Assembly (NCBI RefSeq): GCF_016735685.1
Contig: NZ_JAERRA010000001.1
Location: forward strand, 1,798,001 to 1,862,000
Origin: Piscinibacter lacus
Lineage (GTDB): Bacteria > Pseudomonadota > Gammaproteobacteria > Burkholderiales > Burkholderiaceae_C
DNA length: 64,000 nucleotides
Direction: 5' to 3'
This document shows, in pieces, positions 1-7,876 of this stretch. The notes under the pieces were generated by a model. The model had not been told where the DNA came from. It worked only from the letters and a program-made list of their open reading frames with translations, and searched no databases. A program made the position numbers and the translations under genes. Positions within the stretch are counted from its first letter, which is position 1, and each line of letters opens with the position of its first letter.

Positions 1-130
1 CGACGATGCCGGCATCTACGGCTTCAAGGACGGCCGGGCCGAGATCGACTACTTCTTCAAGCTCGGCGTCGACGGCCTCTTCACCGACTTCCCGGCCACC
101 GGCGCGGCCGCTCGCAACGCCCTGCGCTGA
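1..130 (+). CDS. Glycerophosphodiester phosphodiesterase, 3' end (partial)
   Basis: Only the last 42 codons are in the window, read from base 2 to a TGA at 128-130. The fragment ends with DGLFTDFPATGAAARNALR. The Asp-Gly-x-Phe-Thr-Asp-Phe-Pro signature is the C-terminal strand of the TIM-barrel GDPD family, which hydrolyses glycerophosphodiesters to glycerol-3-phosphate and an alcohol. The N-terminal catalytic part, including the HRG motif and metal ligands, lies outside, so cytoplasmic versus periplasmic location cannot be judged. It converges on xth, 73 bp away on the opposite strand. Confidence 0.75.
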   Translation, partial: DDAGIYGFKDGRAEIDYFFKLGVDGLFTDFPATGAAARNALR

Positions 131-203
131 CCGGCCTGCGGGCCGGGATGCAGGCGCCGGGCGCCTGCATCCCGCCGCTGCGGCAGCCAAGCGGGCCGCG
201 CGT

Positions 204-995
204 TCAGGCCGTCGCGTCGCCCAGCGTCACCAGCACGGGCGCATGGTCGCTGGGCCGCTCCAGCTTGCGCGGCGCCTTGTCGATCACGCAGGCGCTGGCG
301 CGCGGCCGCAGCGCCTGGCTCAGCAGGATGTGGTCGATGCGCAGGCCCTGGTTCTTCCGGAAGGCCAGGTTGCGGTAATCCCACCAGCTCCAGCTCTTGG
401 CCGGCTGCTCGAAGAGACGGAAGGCATCCACCAGTCCCAGGTCCAGCAGGCCCTGGAAGGCCGCGCGCTCCTCGGGCGTGCAGTGGATCTGCCCGGCCCA
501 GGCCACCGGGTCGTGCACGTCGGCATCGGTCGGCGCGATGTTGAAGTCGCCCATCAGCACAAGCCGCGGGTGGGCAGCCAACTCGCCGCGCAGCCAGTCG
601 CTCAGCGCGGCCAGCCAGGCGCGCTTGTAGACGAACTTCTCACTGTCCGGCGCCTGGCCGTTGGGGAAGTAGGCGCCGATCACCCGCAGCGGCGCGCCGT
701 CGGCATCGTCCAGCGTGCCGGCAATCACCCGCGCCTGCTCGTCGGCAAAGCCGGGGATGTTGCGCTGCACGTCCCGCAGCGGGCCACGGCTGAGCAGGGC
801 GACGCCGTTGTAGGTCTTCTGGCCGAAGAAGGCGACTTGGTAGCCGGCCGCCTCGAGCTCCGCCGCCGGGAACTTGTCGTCCGTCAGCTTGGTTTCCTGC
901 AGCACCAGCGCATCCACCGGATGGGCTGCCAGCCAGTCCAGCAGATGCGGCAGACGCACGTTGAGGGAGTTGACGTTCCAGGTCGCAAGCCGCAT
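204..995 (-). CDS. xth: Exodeoxyribonuclease III (island-modified 5' end)
   Basis: A 263-residue exonuclease III of the EEP nuclease family, which cuts at AP sites and degrades duplex DNA 3' to 5' in base-excision repair. Visible family residues are the start MRLATWNVNSLNVRLPHLL, catalytic Glu34 (LQETK), Tyr109, GDFN at 149-152 and the terminal SDHAP with His251. The ATG at 995 gives the usual family start; an in-frame TTG six bases upstream is less likely. Codons 4-8 contain one copy of the 14-bp repeat that bounds the genomic island to the right, so the first three codons and everything upstream, including the promoter, are island DNA. The original start (MQFATWNVN) is stranded at 13760. 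The protein itself stays complete. Confidence 0.93.
   Translation of the reverse strand: MRLATWNVNSLNVRLPHLLDWLAAHPVDALVLQETKLTDDKFPAAELEAAGYQVAFFGQKTYNGVALLSRGPLRDVQRNIPGFADEQARVIAGTLDDADGAPLRVIGAYFPNGQAPDSEKFVYKRAWLAALSDWLRGELAAHPRLVLMGDFNIAPTDADVHDPVAWAGQIHCTPEERAAFQGLLDLGLVDAFRLFEQPAKSWSWWDYRNLAFRKNQGLRIDHILLSQALRPRASACVIDKAPRKLERPSDHAPVLVTLGDATA
973..986. repeat. Left attachment-site core (14-bp direct repeat)
   Basis: The sequence ACGTTCCAGGTCGC is identical to 13738-13751. It encodes codons 4-8 of xth read on the minus strand (ATWNV). Outside the core, both copies reach the xth start codon (GCAT on the plus strand) after a five-base mismatch stretch, so the core is the likely crossover region of integrase-mediated insertion. 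Confidence 0.85.
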
Positions 996-1005
996 GATCA
1001 AGAAA

Positions 1006-1032
1006 ATTCTATTTAAAACAACGACTTGTAAA
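1006..1032 (-). promoter_or_regulatory. Possible outward promoter at island left end, driving xth
   Basis: Read on the minus strand there is TTTACA (1032-1027), a 15-bp AT-rich spacer and TAGAAT (1011-1006), ten bases upstream of the xth ATG at 995. The spacer is shorter than the 17-bp optimum, and a start site here would give an almost leaderless mRNA. The AT-rich stretch differs sharply from the surrounding GC-rich DNA. Island insertion removed the native xth promoter, so a replacement is expected here. The assignment is motif-based only. Confidence 0.35.
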
Positions 1033-1044
1033 GTGGTAATGCCA

Positions 1045-1069
1045 TCTAGCTACGCATCTAGCTACACAA
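1045..1069. repeat. 25-bp direct repeat near island left end (candidate integrase arm sites)
   Basis: The 25 bases here are identical to 13599-13623. Each copy contains two tandem TCTAGCTAC units eleven bases apart, followed by ACAA. Matched repeats inside both ends of an integrase island are the expected arrangement for arm-type binding sites of a tyrosine recombinase. Assigning them to this integrase is inference. Confidence 0.7.
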
Positions 1070-1119
1070 CTTGGGCTTGCGCCCACCTTGCGGCTCGCTG
1101 ATCAGCCTTCACAGGCAGC

Positions 1120-3477
1120 TTAGTTCGTAGATGTCGTCCCGCTACCTGCCTTGTTGCTGTACAGGTGCCGCTGGAACCCGACGAACACCTGGCGCACCTG
1201 CTCCGGCTTGCCGAGTTCAGCAAAGGCATCGTTCAGCGCCTTGTAGCGAAGCCGCAGCAGCGGCGAGAGCTTCTCGGCGTCGAGCTCGTCCACACCTTGC
1301 TTGACGTACTGCGCTAACACGAAGTCGACGAAGGCCTGCTGCTTGTCGGTGAACTCACCAGCCGCCGCTACTCGCGCTGCTTCCGCCCGCGCTTCGCGTG
1401 TGAGCGGATCGCGCGCATAGGCCACATAGGCCAGCACGTCGAAGAGGTCGCTCTTCTCGGTTTCGATGATCTTCTGCATCTCGGCCAGCGGCTCCTTGCC
1501 GAAACCGCGATCGGCCAAGTCGGCCAGCAGCTTCTTGCGCGTCTCGGGCGCGCTCCAGATGCGCCGCAGTTCGTCTTCGTCCTTGAAGAATTCGGGCAGG
1601 GTGCCGAACAGCGCTTCGAGAAACTGTGCGGCCGACATGGGCCGCCCGTCCGCGCTCCAGAAGGTGGTCGCCGTCATGCTCTGGATCATGCGTGCCTTAC
1701 CGTCGGCGAGCTTGATCTTGGTCTTTGGCTGCGGCGGAGGCGGATCCTCCAAGGTGTCGGGACCTGGCGGATCGGGATCGTCCTCACGCGGACCGCGCCC
1801 TCCACCCCCAGGTTCTGGCTCCTGCGGCTCACCGTCCCACTCCGGGTCGCTGAAGTGGTGGTGGGCCTTCACGAAGTCATAGATCGTGAAGTGGTCCTTG
1901 CCGTCGTACAGGCGTGTGCCGCGGCCGACGATCTGCTTGAACTCGATCATGGAGCCCACCGGGCGCATGAGCACGATGTTGCGCACGTTGCGCGCATCCA
2001 CGCCGGTCGAGAGCTTCTGCGAAGTGGTCAGGATCGTGGGGATCGTCTTCTCGTTGTCCTGGAAGTCGCGCAGCGCCTGTTCACCCCGCGCGCCGTCATC
2101 GGCCGTGACGCGCACGCAGTAGTCTGGGTCCTTGCTCGTCTTCACCTGGTTGATCAGGTCGCGCACCATCAGCGCGTGCGGTTGCGTGGCGCAGAAGACG
2201 ATGGTCTTCTCGCTCTGGTTGATCATCCCCATCAAGAGATTGACGCGGTAGGCCTCGCGCTCGGGGATGATGATCACGCGGTTGAAGTCGCCTTCCACGT
2301 AGCGCTTGCCTGGGATGACCTCGCCTTCGACGATCGCATCGTCTGGGGTGTAGGTGTAGTCGTCGATCGTGGTGGCGATCTGCCTGACCTTGAAGGGAGT
2401 CAGGTAGCCGTCGTTGATGCCCTCCTTCAGCGAGTAGGTGTAGACCGGCTCACCAAAGTAGGCATAGGTGTCGGTGTTGCCCTTGCGCTTGGGCGTGGCC
2501 GTCAGGCCGAGCTGCACGGCCGGGGCGAAGTAGTTCAGGATCGCGTGCCACTGGCCTTCGTCGTTGGCCCCGCCGCGGTGGCACTCGTCGATGACGATGA
2601 AGTCGAAGAAGTCCGGCGGGTACTCGCCGAAGTACGGCGAGGGCTGCCCATCCTTGGGCGGGCCACTCATGAAGGTCTGGAAGATTGTGAAGAAGATGCT
2701 TCCGTTCTTGGGCACCCGGCCCTTCTTCCGGATCTCGTCAGGCGCGATGCGCACCAGGGCATCGTCTGGGAAGGCTGAGAAGGCGTTGTAGGCCTGGTCC
2801 GCCAGGATGTTGCGGTCGGCCAGGAACAGTATGCGCGGCCGGCGCGCGGGCTCCCGCTGCACCTTCCAGTCGGCCAGGTTCCAGCGGCTCTGGAACAGCT
2901 TCCAGGCAATCTGGAAGGCGATCGCCGTCTTGCCGGTGCCGGTGGCCAGCGTCAGCAGGATGCGCTCGCGCCCTTCGGCGATGGCTTCGAGCACCCGCCG
3001 GATCGCGATCTCCTGGTAGTAGCGGCTCTCCCAGGCTCCGCCCTTGTCCTCGTAGGGCACTGCGGCGAAGCGGTCGCGCCAGGCATTGACCTCGGCGAAG
3101 GTCTGGGCCCAGAGCTCGTCGGGGCTCGGGTAGGCGGCAACGTCGCCCTCCGCGCCGGTCGCCATGTCCACGCCGTAGATGGCTTGGCCATTGGTGGCGT
3201 AGGTGAAGCGCACGGCCAGCTTCTTGGCGTACTGCTTGGCCTGCGCCAGGCCTTCGGTGTGGGGCATGTCCCAGGCTTTGGCCTCGATGACTGCGAGCTT
3301 GGTGTTCCGGTAGATCAGCACGTAGTCGGCGATCTCGGCCTTGGCGCGCTGGCCCTTACCCTGCAGGCGGCCGGGAGCGATGACCTCCCGGCGGATGCGG
3401 CTGCCGTCGACCACGCCCCAACCTGCCGCCTTGAGGGCGGGGTCGATATGTTCGGCGCGGGTTTCGGCCTCGTTCAT
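1120..3477 (-). CDS. hsdR: Type I restriction enzyme, R subunit
   Basis: A 785-residue HsdR of the EcoEI-like class. The N-terminal nuclease domain shows an Asp51 then VIEAK (Glu65, Lys67) pattern of the PD-(D/E)xK fold. The SF2 translocase follows with ATGTGKT (178-184, Walker A), DECH (297-300) and TAT (326-328). A proline-rich linker and the EcoEI-type C-terminal helical domain complete the length. It joins two HsdM and one HsdS to translocate and cut unmethylated DNA. The ATG at 3477 overlaps the hsdS stop by four bases (ATGA), so translation is coupled. It is the last gene of the hsdM-hsdS-hsdR operon and the leftmost island gene. No interruption is seen, so it is probably functional. 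Confidence 0.95.
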   Translation of the reverse strand: MNEAETRAEHIDPALKAAGWGVVDGSRIRREVIAPGRLQGKGQRAKAEIADYVLIYRNTKLAVIEAKAWDMPHTEGLAQAKQYAKKLAVRFTYATNGQAIYGVDMATGAEGDVAAYPSPDELWAQTFAEVNAWRDRFAAVPYEDKGGAWESRYYQEIAIRRVLEAIAEGRERILLTLATGTGKTAIAFQIAWKLFQSRWNLADWKVQREPARRPRILFLADRNILADQAYNAFSAFPDDALVRIAPDEIRKKGRVPKNGSIFFTIFQTFMSGPPKDGQPSPYFGEYPPDFFDFIVIDECHRGGANDEGQWHAILNYFAPAVQLGLTATPKRKGNTDTYAYFGEPVYTYSLKEGINDGYLTPFKVRQIATTIDDYTYTPDDAIVEGEVIPGKRYVEGDFNRVIIIPEREAYRVNLLMGMINQSEKTIVFCATQPHALMVRDLINQVKTSKDPDYCVRVTADDGARGEQALRDFQDNEKTIPTILTTSQKLSTGVDARNVRNIVLMRPVGSMIEFKQIVGRGTRLYDGKDHFTIYDFVKAHHHFSDPEWDGEPQEPEPGGGGRGPREDDPDPPGPDTLEDPPPPQPKTKIKLADGKARMIQSMTATTFWSADGRPMSAAQFLEALFGTLPEFFKDEDELRRIWSAPETRKKLLADLADRGFGKEPLAEMQKIIETEKSDLFDVLAYVAYARDPLTREARAEAARVAAAGEFTDKQQAFVDFVLAQYVKQGVDELDAEKLSPLLRLRYKALNDAFAELGKPEQVRQVFVGFQRHLYSNKAGSGTTSTN

Positions 3478-4697
3478 GCCACCGCTTCCAGTTGTTGGTC
3501 GGTGGACTTGGCGGTGAGCTGGCCCGTGAAGGCTTGGTGCAGCAGGGACTTTTTGAGCTCGTCGAGGGCGGCGAGCTTTCTCTTCCGGACGGCTGCTATT
3601 TGCTCGACACCTTCGCTCAGTTCGCCCAGCTCGCCTGCCATTTGCACCTGCACCTGCAGCGGGGGCACGGGCACGCGAACGCTGCTGGCCAAGTCGATGT
3701 TCAAGTTGCGAACGGTTGATCCTGCCGCAAGGCGGTCGAACTGGCGGTATACGAACTGAGAACCCAGAAGCAAGTAGAGAAAGTCTTGGTCGAAGGACTC
3801 CTGGTACTCGGACAGGACAAGCCAGCCGTCATGAATGCACCCCGTGGTCCGCATGATGTACGGCCTGCCAAAGCTCATGGAGTTTGAGAGCAGGAAGTCG
3901 CCGTCCCGAACAAGCCGAGATCGTGAAACACCGGCGGGTTTGATCTTCTCGGCGGTCGAGGATATGTACTTCCCGCTTGCAGTGGCATCGCTGATCTTGA
4001 TCCAGTTGATGCCGTCCGCTTCTGTTGTCAAGAACTCCTGAATGGGGCGAGGTGATCCGCCCCGTGCGATGACGCAGGTACTGCCAAGCGTTTGCTCTTT
4101 CCAATCGTCCCCGACTGATGAGAACACATGTGCGAGCCGGCTCTCGAACAGCTCCCGCGCGTTCTGCAGGTTCTTCTCGGTGTTGGCCTTAGCCGTGGCG
4201 ATGGCCTCGAAGGCCTCGTCGAGGATGGCGACGATGCGGCGCTGCTCGGGGAGGAGTGGAAAGTGGAACGGAACCTCCTTGAGTTTGCCGCTTGAAAGTT
4301 CCTTGAAAGTCGCCCCCGTGCCCAAGCTCTCCAGCAGGGGCACATTCGCCAGAAGGAAGTAGTACGCGAACTTCGTGTGTATCGCCCGCGATGGCACCAG
4401 GCCCTTGCAGCCTTGGTTGAAGGCCATCGGCACTTCATTGATGACAAGGTGCCCGATCGGTGCGCGCGAGGAGAGGATGACGGACTGCGGCGGGACCAAT
4501 TCCGCCCCGACGCGCAGCCCTTCATCGGTGAGCGTACGCCGGCTGCTTGCGAGATACGGCGATGGCAGTCCGCCCATTTCCGCGGGAGTGATCCACTGAT
4601 GAGGGCCGTCCCAGAATGCCGCGGTGCCTGTCTTCGGGGTTCCGCCGTTGACGACGCGGAAGACCTCACCGATCGGCTTCGTCTGCCACCCCTCCAT
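3474..4697 (-). CDS. hsdS: Type I restriction-modification specificity subunit
   Basis: A 407-residue S subunit that recognises the split DNA target for both methylation and cleavage. It shows two target-recognition domains: the first about residues 1-145, followed by the conserved PLLPEQRRIVAILDEAF segment starting the helical spacer (about 149-195), and the second about 200-345 followed by a second spacer near the C-terminus (VPPLQVQVQMAGEL). The half-repeat structure and length are typical. The ATG at 4697 overlaps the hsdM stop by one base (TGATG); a GTG one codon earlier is possible. The two target-recognition domains are the parts that vary between strains, so the recognised sequence cannot be predicted from here. 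Confidence 0.93.
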   Translation of the reverse strand: MEGWQTKPIGEVFRVVNGGTPKTGTAAFWDGPHQWITPAEMGGLPSPYLASSRRTLTDEGLRVGAELVPPQSVILSSRAPIGHLVINEVPMAFNQGCKGLVPSRAIHTKFAYYFLLANVPLLESLGTGATFKELSSGKLKEVPFHFPLLPEQRRIVAILDEAFEAIATAKANTEKNLQNARELFESRLAHVFSSVGDDWKEQTLGSTCVIARGGSPRPIQEFLTTEADGINWIKISDATASGKYISSTAEKIKPAGVSRSRLVRDGDFLLSNSMSFGRPYIMRTTGCIHDGWLVLSEYQESFDQDFLYLLLGSQFVYRQFDRLAAGSTVRNLNIDLASSVRVPVPPLQVQVQMAGELGELSEGVEQIAAVRKRKLAALDELKKSLLHQAFTGQLTAKSTDQQLEAVA

Positions 4698-6154
4698 CAC
4701 GCCACCAGCTCCCGGATCGTGGCCAGGGCCTCGGCGCTCTCGGCGTCGAGCGCGGCGATCTCGTCGAGGATCTCCTGGGGGGTGCGCAGCGTGACCACTT
4801 CACCGCCGTTCGGGTTCTTGACCGACAGGTCGTAGGTGCTGGTGTCGATGCTGGCCGTGTCCAGCGTCCAGCTCTTGGGCGAAGCCGCGAAGGTCTTCTG
4901 CAGCTCGACGAACTCCACCAGGTCGGCGTCGTTCAGCGCCGTGGTCTTGCCCAGACTTCGGCCCGGGTCGAGCTGGTAGTACCACACGCTTCGGGTCTTG
5001 GTGCCCTTCTCGAAGAACAGCACGACAGTCTTCACGCCGGCGCCTTGGAAGGTGCCGCCGGGGCAGTCGAGGATGGTGTGCAGGTTGCAGCTCTCCAGCA
5101 GCAGCTTGCGCAGGCTGGTCGAGGCGTTGTCGGTGTTCGACAGGAACGTGTTCTTGATGACGATCGCTGCCCTGCCCCCGGCCTTCAGCGTCTTGATGAA
5201 ATGCTGCAGGAACAGGAAGGCGGTCTCGCCGGTCTTGATGGGGAAGTTCTGCTGGACCTCCTTGCGCTCCTTGCCGCCGAAAGGCGGGTTGGCCAGGATG
5301 ACGTCGAAGCGGTCCTTGTCCTGGATGTCGGCGATGTTCTCCGCCAGCGTGTTGGCGTGGATGACGTTCGGGGCCTCGATGCCGTGCAGGATCATGTTCA
5401 TGATCGCGATCACGTAGGCCAGGCTCTTCTTCTCCTTGCCGTAGAAGGTGCCCGTCTGCAGGGTCTTGAGGTCGGCCGTGGTCAGGCCCGGCTGGCTTGA
5501 GAGGTACTCGAAAGCCTCGCACAGGAAGCCGGCGGAGCCGCAGGCGCCGTCGTAGATGCGCTCGCCGATGCGGGGCTTGATCACCTGGATCATGGCGCGG
5601 ATGAGCGGCCGGGGCGTGTAGTACTCGCCGCCGTTGCGGCCGGCGTTGCCCATGTTCTTGATCTTGGCTTCGTACAGGTGCGAGAGCTCGTGCTTCTCGG
5701 CCTGGGCGCCGAAGCGCAGCTCGTCGACGTGCTCGATCACATCGCGCAGGTTGTAGCCGCTCTGGATCTTGTTCTTGATCTCGCCGAAGACCTCACCGAT
5801 CTTGTATTCGATGGTGTTGGGGCCGCTGGCGCGTTGCTTGAAGCCGGCCAGGTACGGGAAGAGCTTCGCGTTAACGAAATCGCGCAGGTCGTCGCCCGTG
5901 AGGGCCGCGTTGTGGTCGAGCTTGCCGTCCAGCCCCTTGGGCGCGGCCCAGGTCTCCCAGCGGTAGGTCGGTTCGATGATGTAGCGGTAGGGCTTGCCTT
6001 CGAGCGCGGCTTCCGATGCCTTGTCGGCTTCGAGCGCGTCAAGGTACTTCAGGAACAGCAGCCAGGACGATTGCTCGGTGTAGTCAAGCTCGCTGGTGCA
6101 GCCTGCGTCTTTGTGCAGGATGTCGTCGATGTTCTTGAAGGTCTGCTCGAACAT
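4697..6154 (-). CDS. hsdM: Type I restriction-modification DNA methyltransferase subunit
   Basis: A 485-residue N6-adenine methyltransferase. An HsdM_N helical domain (about 1-150) precedes the catalytic domain with the AdoMet motif DGACGSAGF (202-210) and the catalytic motif NPPFGG (289-294). It methylates adenine in the sequence chosen by HsdS, protecting host DNA from HsdR. GAGG about four bases before the ATG at 6154 is a plausible ribosome binding site, and this is the first gene of the operon. The upstream gene on the same strand ends at 6226, so the operon promoter would have to lie in the 71-bp gap or further upstream in the island. Confidence 0.95.
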   Translation of the reverse strand: MFEQTFKNIDDILHKDAGCTSELDYTEQSSWLLFLKYLDALEADKASEAALEGKPYRYIIEPTYRWETWAAPKGLDGKLDHNAALTGDDLRDFVNAKLFPYLAGFKQRASGPNTIEYKIGEVFGEIKNKIQSGYNLRDVIEHVDELRFGAQAEKHELSHLYEAKIKNMGNAGRNGGEYYTPRPLIRAMIQVIKPRIGERIYDGACGSAGFLCEAFEYLSSQPGLTTADLKTLQTGTFYGKEKKSLAYVIAIMNMILHGIEAPNVIHANTLAENIADIQDKDRFDVILANPPFGGKERKEVQQNFPIKTGETAFLFLQHFIKTLKAGGRAAIVIKNTFLSNTDNASTSLRKLLLESCNLHTILDCPGGTFQGAGVKTVVLFFEKGTKTRSVWYYQLDPGRSLGKTTALNDADLVEFVELQKTFAASPKSWTLDTASIDTSTYDLSVKNPNGGEVVTLRTPQEILDEIAALDAESAEALATIRELVA

Positions 6155-6225
6155 GGCGCCTCATCGTCCCTGAATGCTGTTTGCCGAACATTGTCGGTCA
6201 GCTTCTCAGGACTTCGCACTGGTTC

Positions 6226-6867
6226 TCAGCGATTGCGCCATCGGTCCAGGTCGGCGTCGATGTCTCCAAGCCGAGTTTGCAGCAGGCCGAGCTTTGCCGA
6301 CATGCCGGCCAGCGCCACGTTGACGTGCGCATCGTGCAGGCTTTGCAGCCGCTCAAACGTGCGCCAGTGCATCCCCTTCGGCTTCAGCCCGTTGCCGTTC
6401 AGGATGCCGGGTTCCCAGTCCAGCCGGCGCCGGATCTTGTCCGCCCGCCGGGTCGCTCGGTCGTCGTCGGTTTCCCGCTGGCAGCGGTAGGCCAGGCGGT
6501 GGCAGTGTCGGCACGCGAACACCGCGCCGCCGTAAAGCACGGCCACCCGCCGGCCGCAGCCGGCAGCAGGGCACAGCCACCACGCGCGCCGGCCGCCGTA
6601 GTTGCAGGCGGTCCAGGCCAGCGGCACCGTGTAGCTCATCGGGCGCCAGTCGCCGCCTCTCTGGCGGGTCCGGTAGTTCAGCGTCACCCGGTCGGCGCCC
6701 ACCAGCAGGTTGATGGTGGCGCAGGTGTCGCCGTTGACGGGCCGGCTCCACGTCAGCGAGTTGCCGGGCGTCAGCACCCGCTGCCGTTGCAGCTTACGCA
6801 CGTCCAGTGCCTGCATGTCGTCGGTGCAGGCCTTCCCGAATCGTCGGCCGCTGCCGAAGCCGCCCAT
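6226..6867 (-). CDS. Island-associated unknown protein with zinc-ribbon cysteines
   Basis: A 213-residue protein beginning MGGFGSGRRFGK, followed by LDVRKL and a beta-rich segment. The middle holds two cysteine pairs, WLCPAAGCGRR (about residues 98-108) and FACRHCHRLAY (about 118-128), which look like a zinc ribbon. The rest is basic and helical. From general knowledge, proteins with this glycine-rich start and zinc ribbon recur in proteobacterial islands and prophages, without a known function. A strong GAGGTG ribosome binding site precedes the ATG. DNA binding or recruitment is possible, but nothing in the sequence shows it directly. Confidence 0.8.
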   Translation of the reverse strand: MGGFGSGRRFGKACTDDMQALDVRKLQRQRVLTPGNSLTWSRPVNGDTCATINLLVGADRVTLNYRTRQRGGDWRPMSYTVPLAWTACNYGGRRAWWLCPAAGCGRRVAVLYGGAVFACRHCHRLAYRCQRETDDDRATRRADKIRRRLDWEPGILNGNGLKPKGMHWRTFERLQSLHDAHVNVALAGMSAKLGLLQTRLGDIDADLDRWRNR

Positions 6868-6919
6868 GCGTCACCTCCTCAAAGATTTTCCGAAACCATC
6901 AGCCAGGTTCCAAAAACCA

Positions 6920-7174
6920 TCAGCCACCCGATTCATCGGGAAGCCTCGCCGTTGCTGGGTTTTCGATGGTTTCGGGCATGCGTACTTTTTCCGCCAGTTC
7001 AGCGGCTACCAGCGCCCGAATCTGCGCCTGCCACACGTCATCGGCGTGCATGCTGGGGTACTTCTGACGGTCGATCAGGGGCCCCGCCAGCTTGTCCACC
7101 AGCGGATCAGCGCCGTTCAGTTGCTGCACCATGATGTTCAGCGGGGTGGAGGCCTTGCCCTCGGGTCGCCCCAT
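6920..7174 (-). CDS. Small unknown island protein
   Basis: An 84-residue protein starting MGRPEGKASTPLNIMVQQLNG. It has a basic start, an alternating helical middle (DDVWQAQIRALVAAELAEKV) and a polar tail. There is no membrane segment and no clear domain. The 180 bp upstream of it contains no gene I can support, and it lies 52 bp before the zinc-ribbon gene on the same strand. The ribosome binding site is weak. A small DNA-binding or accessory role is possible, but I do not recognise the family. Confidence 0.55.
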   Translation of the reverse strand: MGRPEGKASTPLNIMVQQLNGADPLVDKLAGPLIDRQKYPSMHADDVWQAQIRALVAAELAEKVRMPETIENPATARLPDESGG

Positions 7175-7354
7175 CAGATACTGCGCGCTATCTCACGCAT
7201 TCAAGGCACACCCCGCTGGCGGGGCGGGCTGCATTCCGCCCTGTGGCGTCGTTTTTTGTCCACATGGGTCCCCGCGCGGTGCCTAAGGGGGTGGGCGCTC
7301 TCACTTTAGGCATGCCCCCCGGTCGCCATCGGGTGCATCCGTCAAGGCTCGACA

Positions 7355-7876
7355 TCAGGCCAGGCCCGAGGCCCGCATGAAGCCTGGGCACCGCTGAAGG
7401 ATGGTCTGCACCGGCTCAATCCGCCGGTCAGCGCCGGCAAGGCGGCCGCTCAACGCCACCAGGCAGCGCCGGTTGTCGGCCAGCGCCGCGCATTCCAGGC
7501 ACAGCCGGCGGTCGTCGCGCTGGCGGTCGCGCAGCGTCAGCCGTTCGGCCAGGTGTTCGGCGTCTGCCACCCGGCCCATGCGGATGAACCGCGCTTCCCG
7601 CGCCGTGAACGCGCTTAACTCGGCATCGTCCCAGCCGCCAGCGTGGCACTCGTCGCCTTGCTCGGGCGTCATCAGCGGGTTGCTGCTGCGCCGTGATGGT
7701 GGGTCTTGCGCCTCGGCTTGCAGCGCCAGCACCAGCGCATCGCGCTCGGTCCGGATCGCCGCGCGGTGGTCGTCGGTCAGCGCGGTGCGCGGTGCGACGT
7801 GCAGCCCGCCGGCCGGCGTCAACGTCAGCACCAGGCCAGCGCCGCGCAGGTGGTGCAGCAGCTCGGGCGCACCCAT
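7355..7876 (-). CDS. Island protein with TubC-like N-terminus and C-terminal cysteines
   Basis: A 173-residue protein. The first ~60 residues (ELLHHLRGAGLVLTLTPAGG, then HRAAIRTERDALVLAL) resemble the small docking-type domain annotated as TubC-N in many phage and island proteins. The C-terminal part holds a CLEC motif and further cysteines (RRCLVAL, QRCPGF), possibly metal-binding. The ATG at 7876 overlaps the stop of the upstream helicase gene by one base (TGATG), so the two are probably translated together. That coupling suggests a replication-linked role, which is inference; the function is unknown. Confidence 0.7.
   Translation of the reverse strand: MGAPELLHHLRGAGLVLTLTPAGGLHVAPRTALTDDHRAAIRTERDALVLALQAEAQDPPSRRSSNPLMTPEQGDECHAGGWDDAELSAFTAREARFIRMGRVADAEHLAERLTLRDRQRDDRRLCLECAALADNRRCLVALSGRLAGADRRIEPVQTILQRCPGFMRASGLA

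Noticed and set aside
973..1100. tRNA gene as island target
   Set aside because: No cloverleaf or anticodon-loop sequence is found at either end; the repeat lies in the xth coding sequence.
7188..7391. 67-codon minus-strand frame between the small island genes
   Set aside because: No ribosome binding site, no domain, and it overlaps the end of the TubC-N-like gene.
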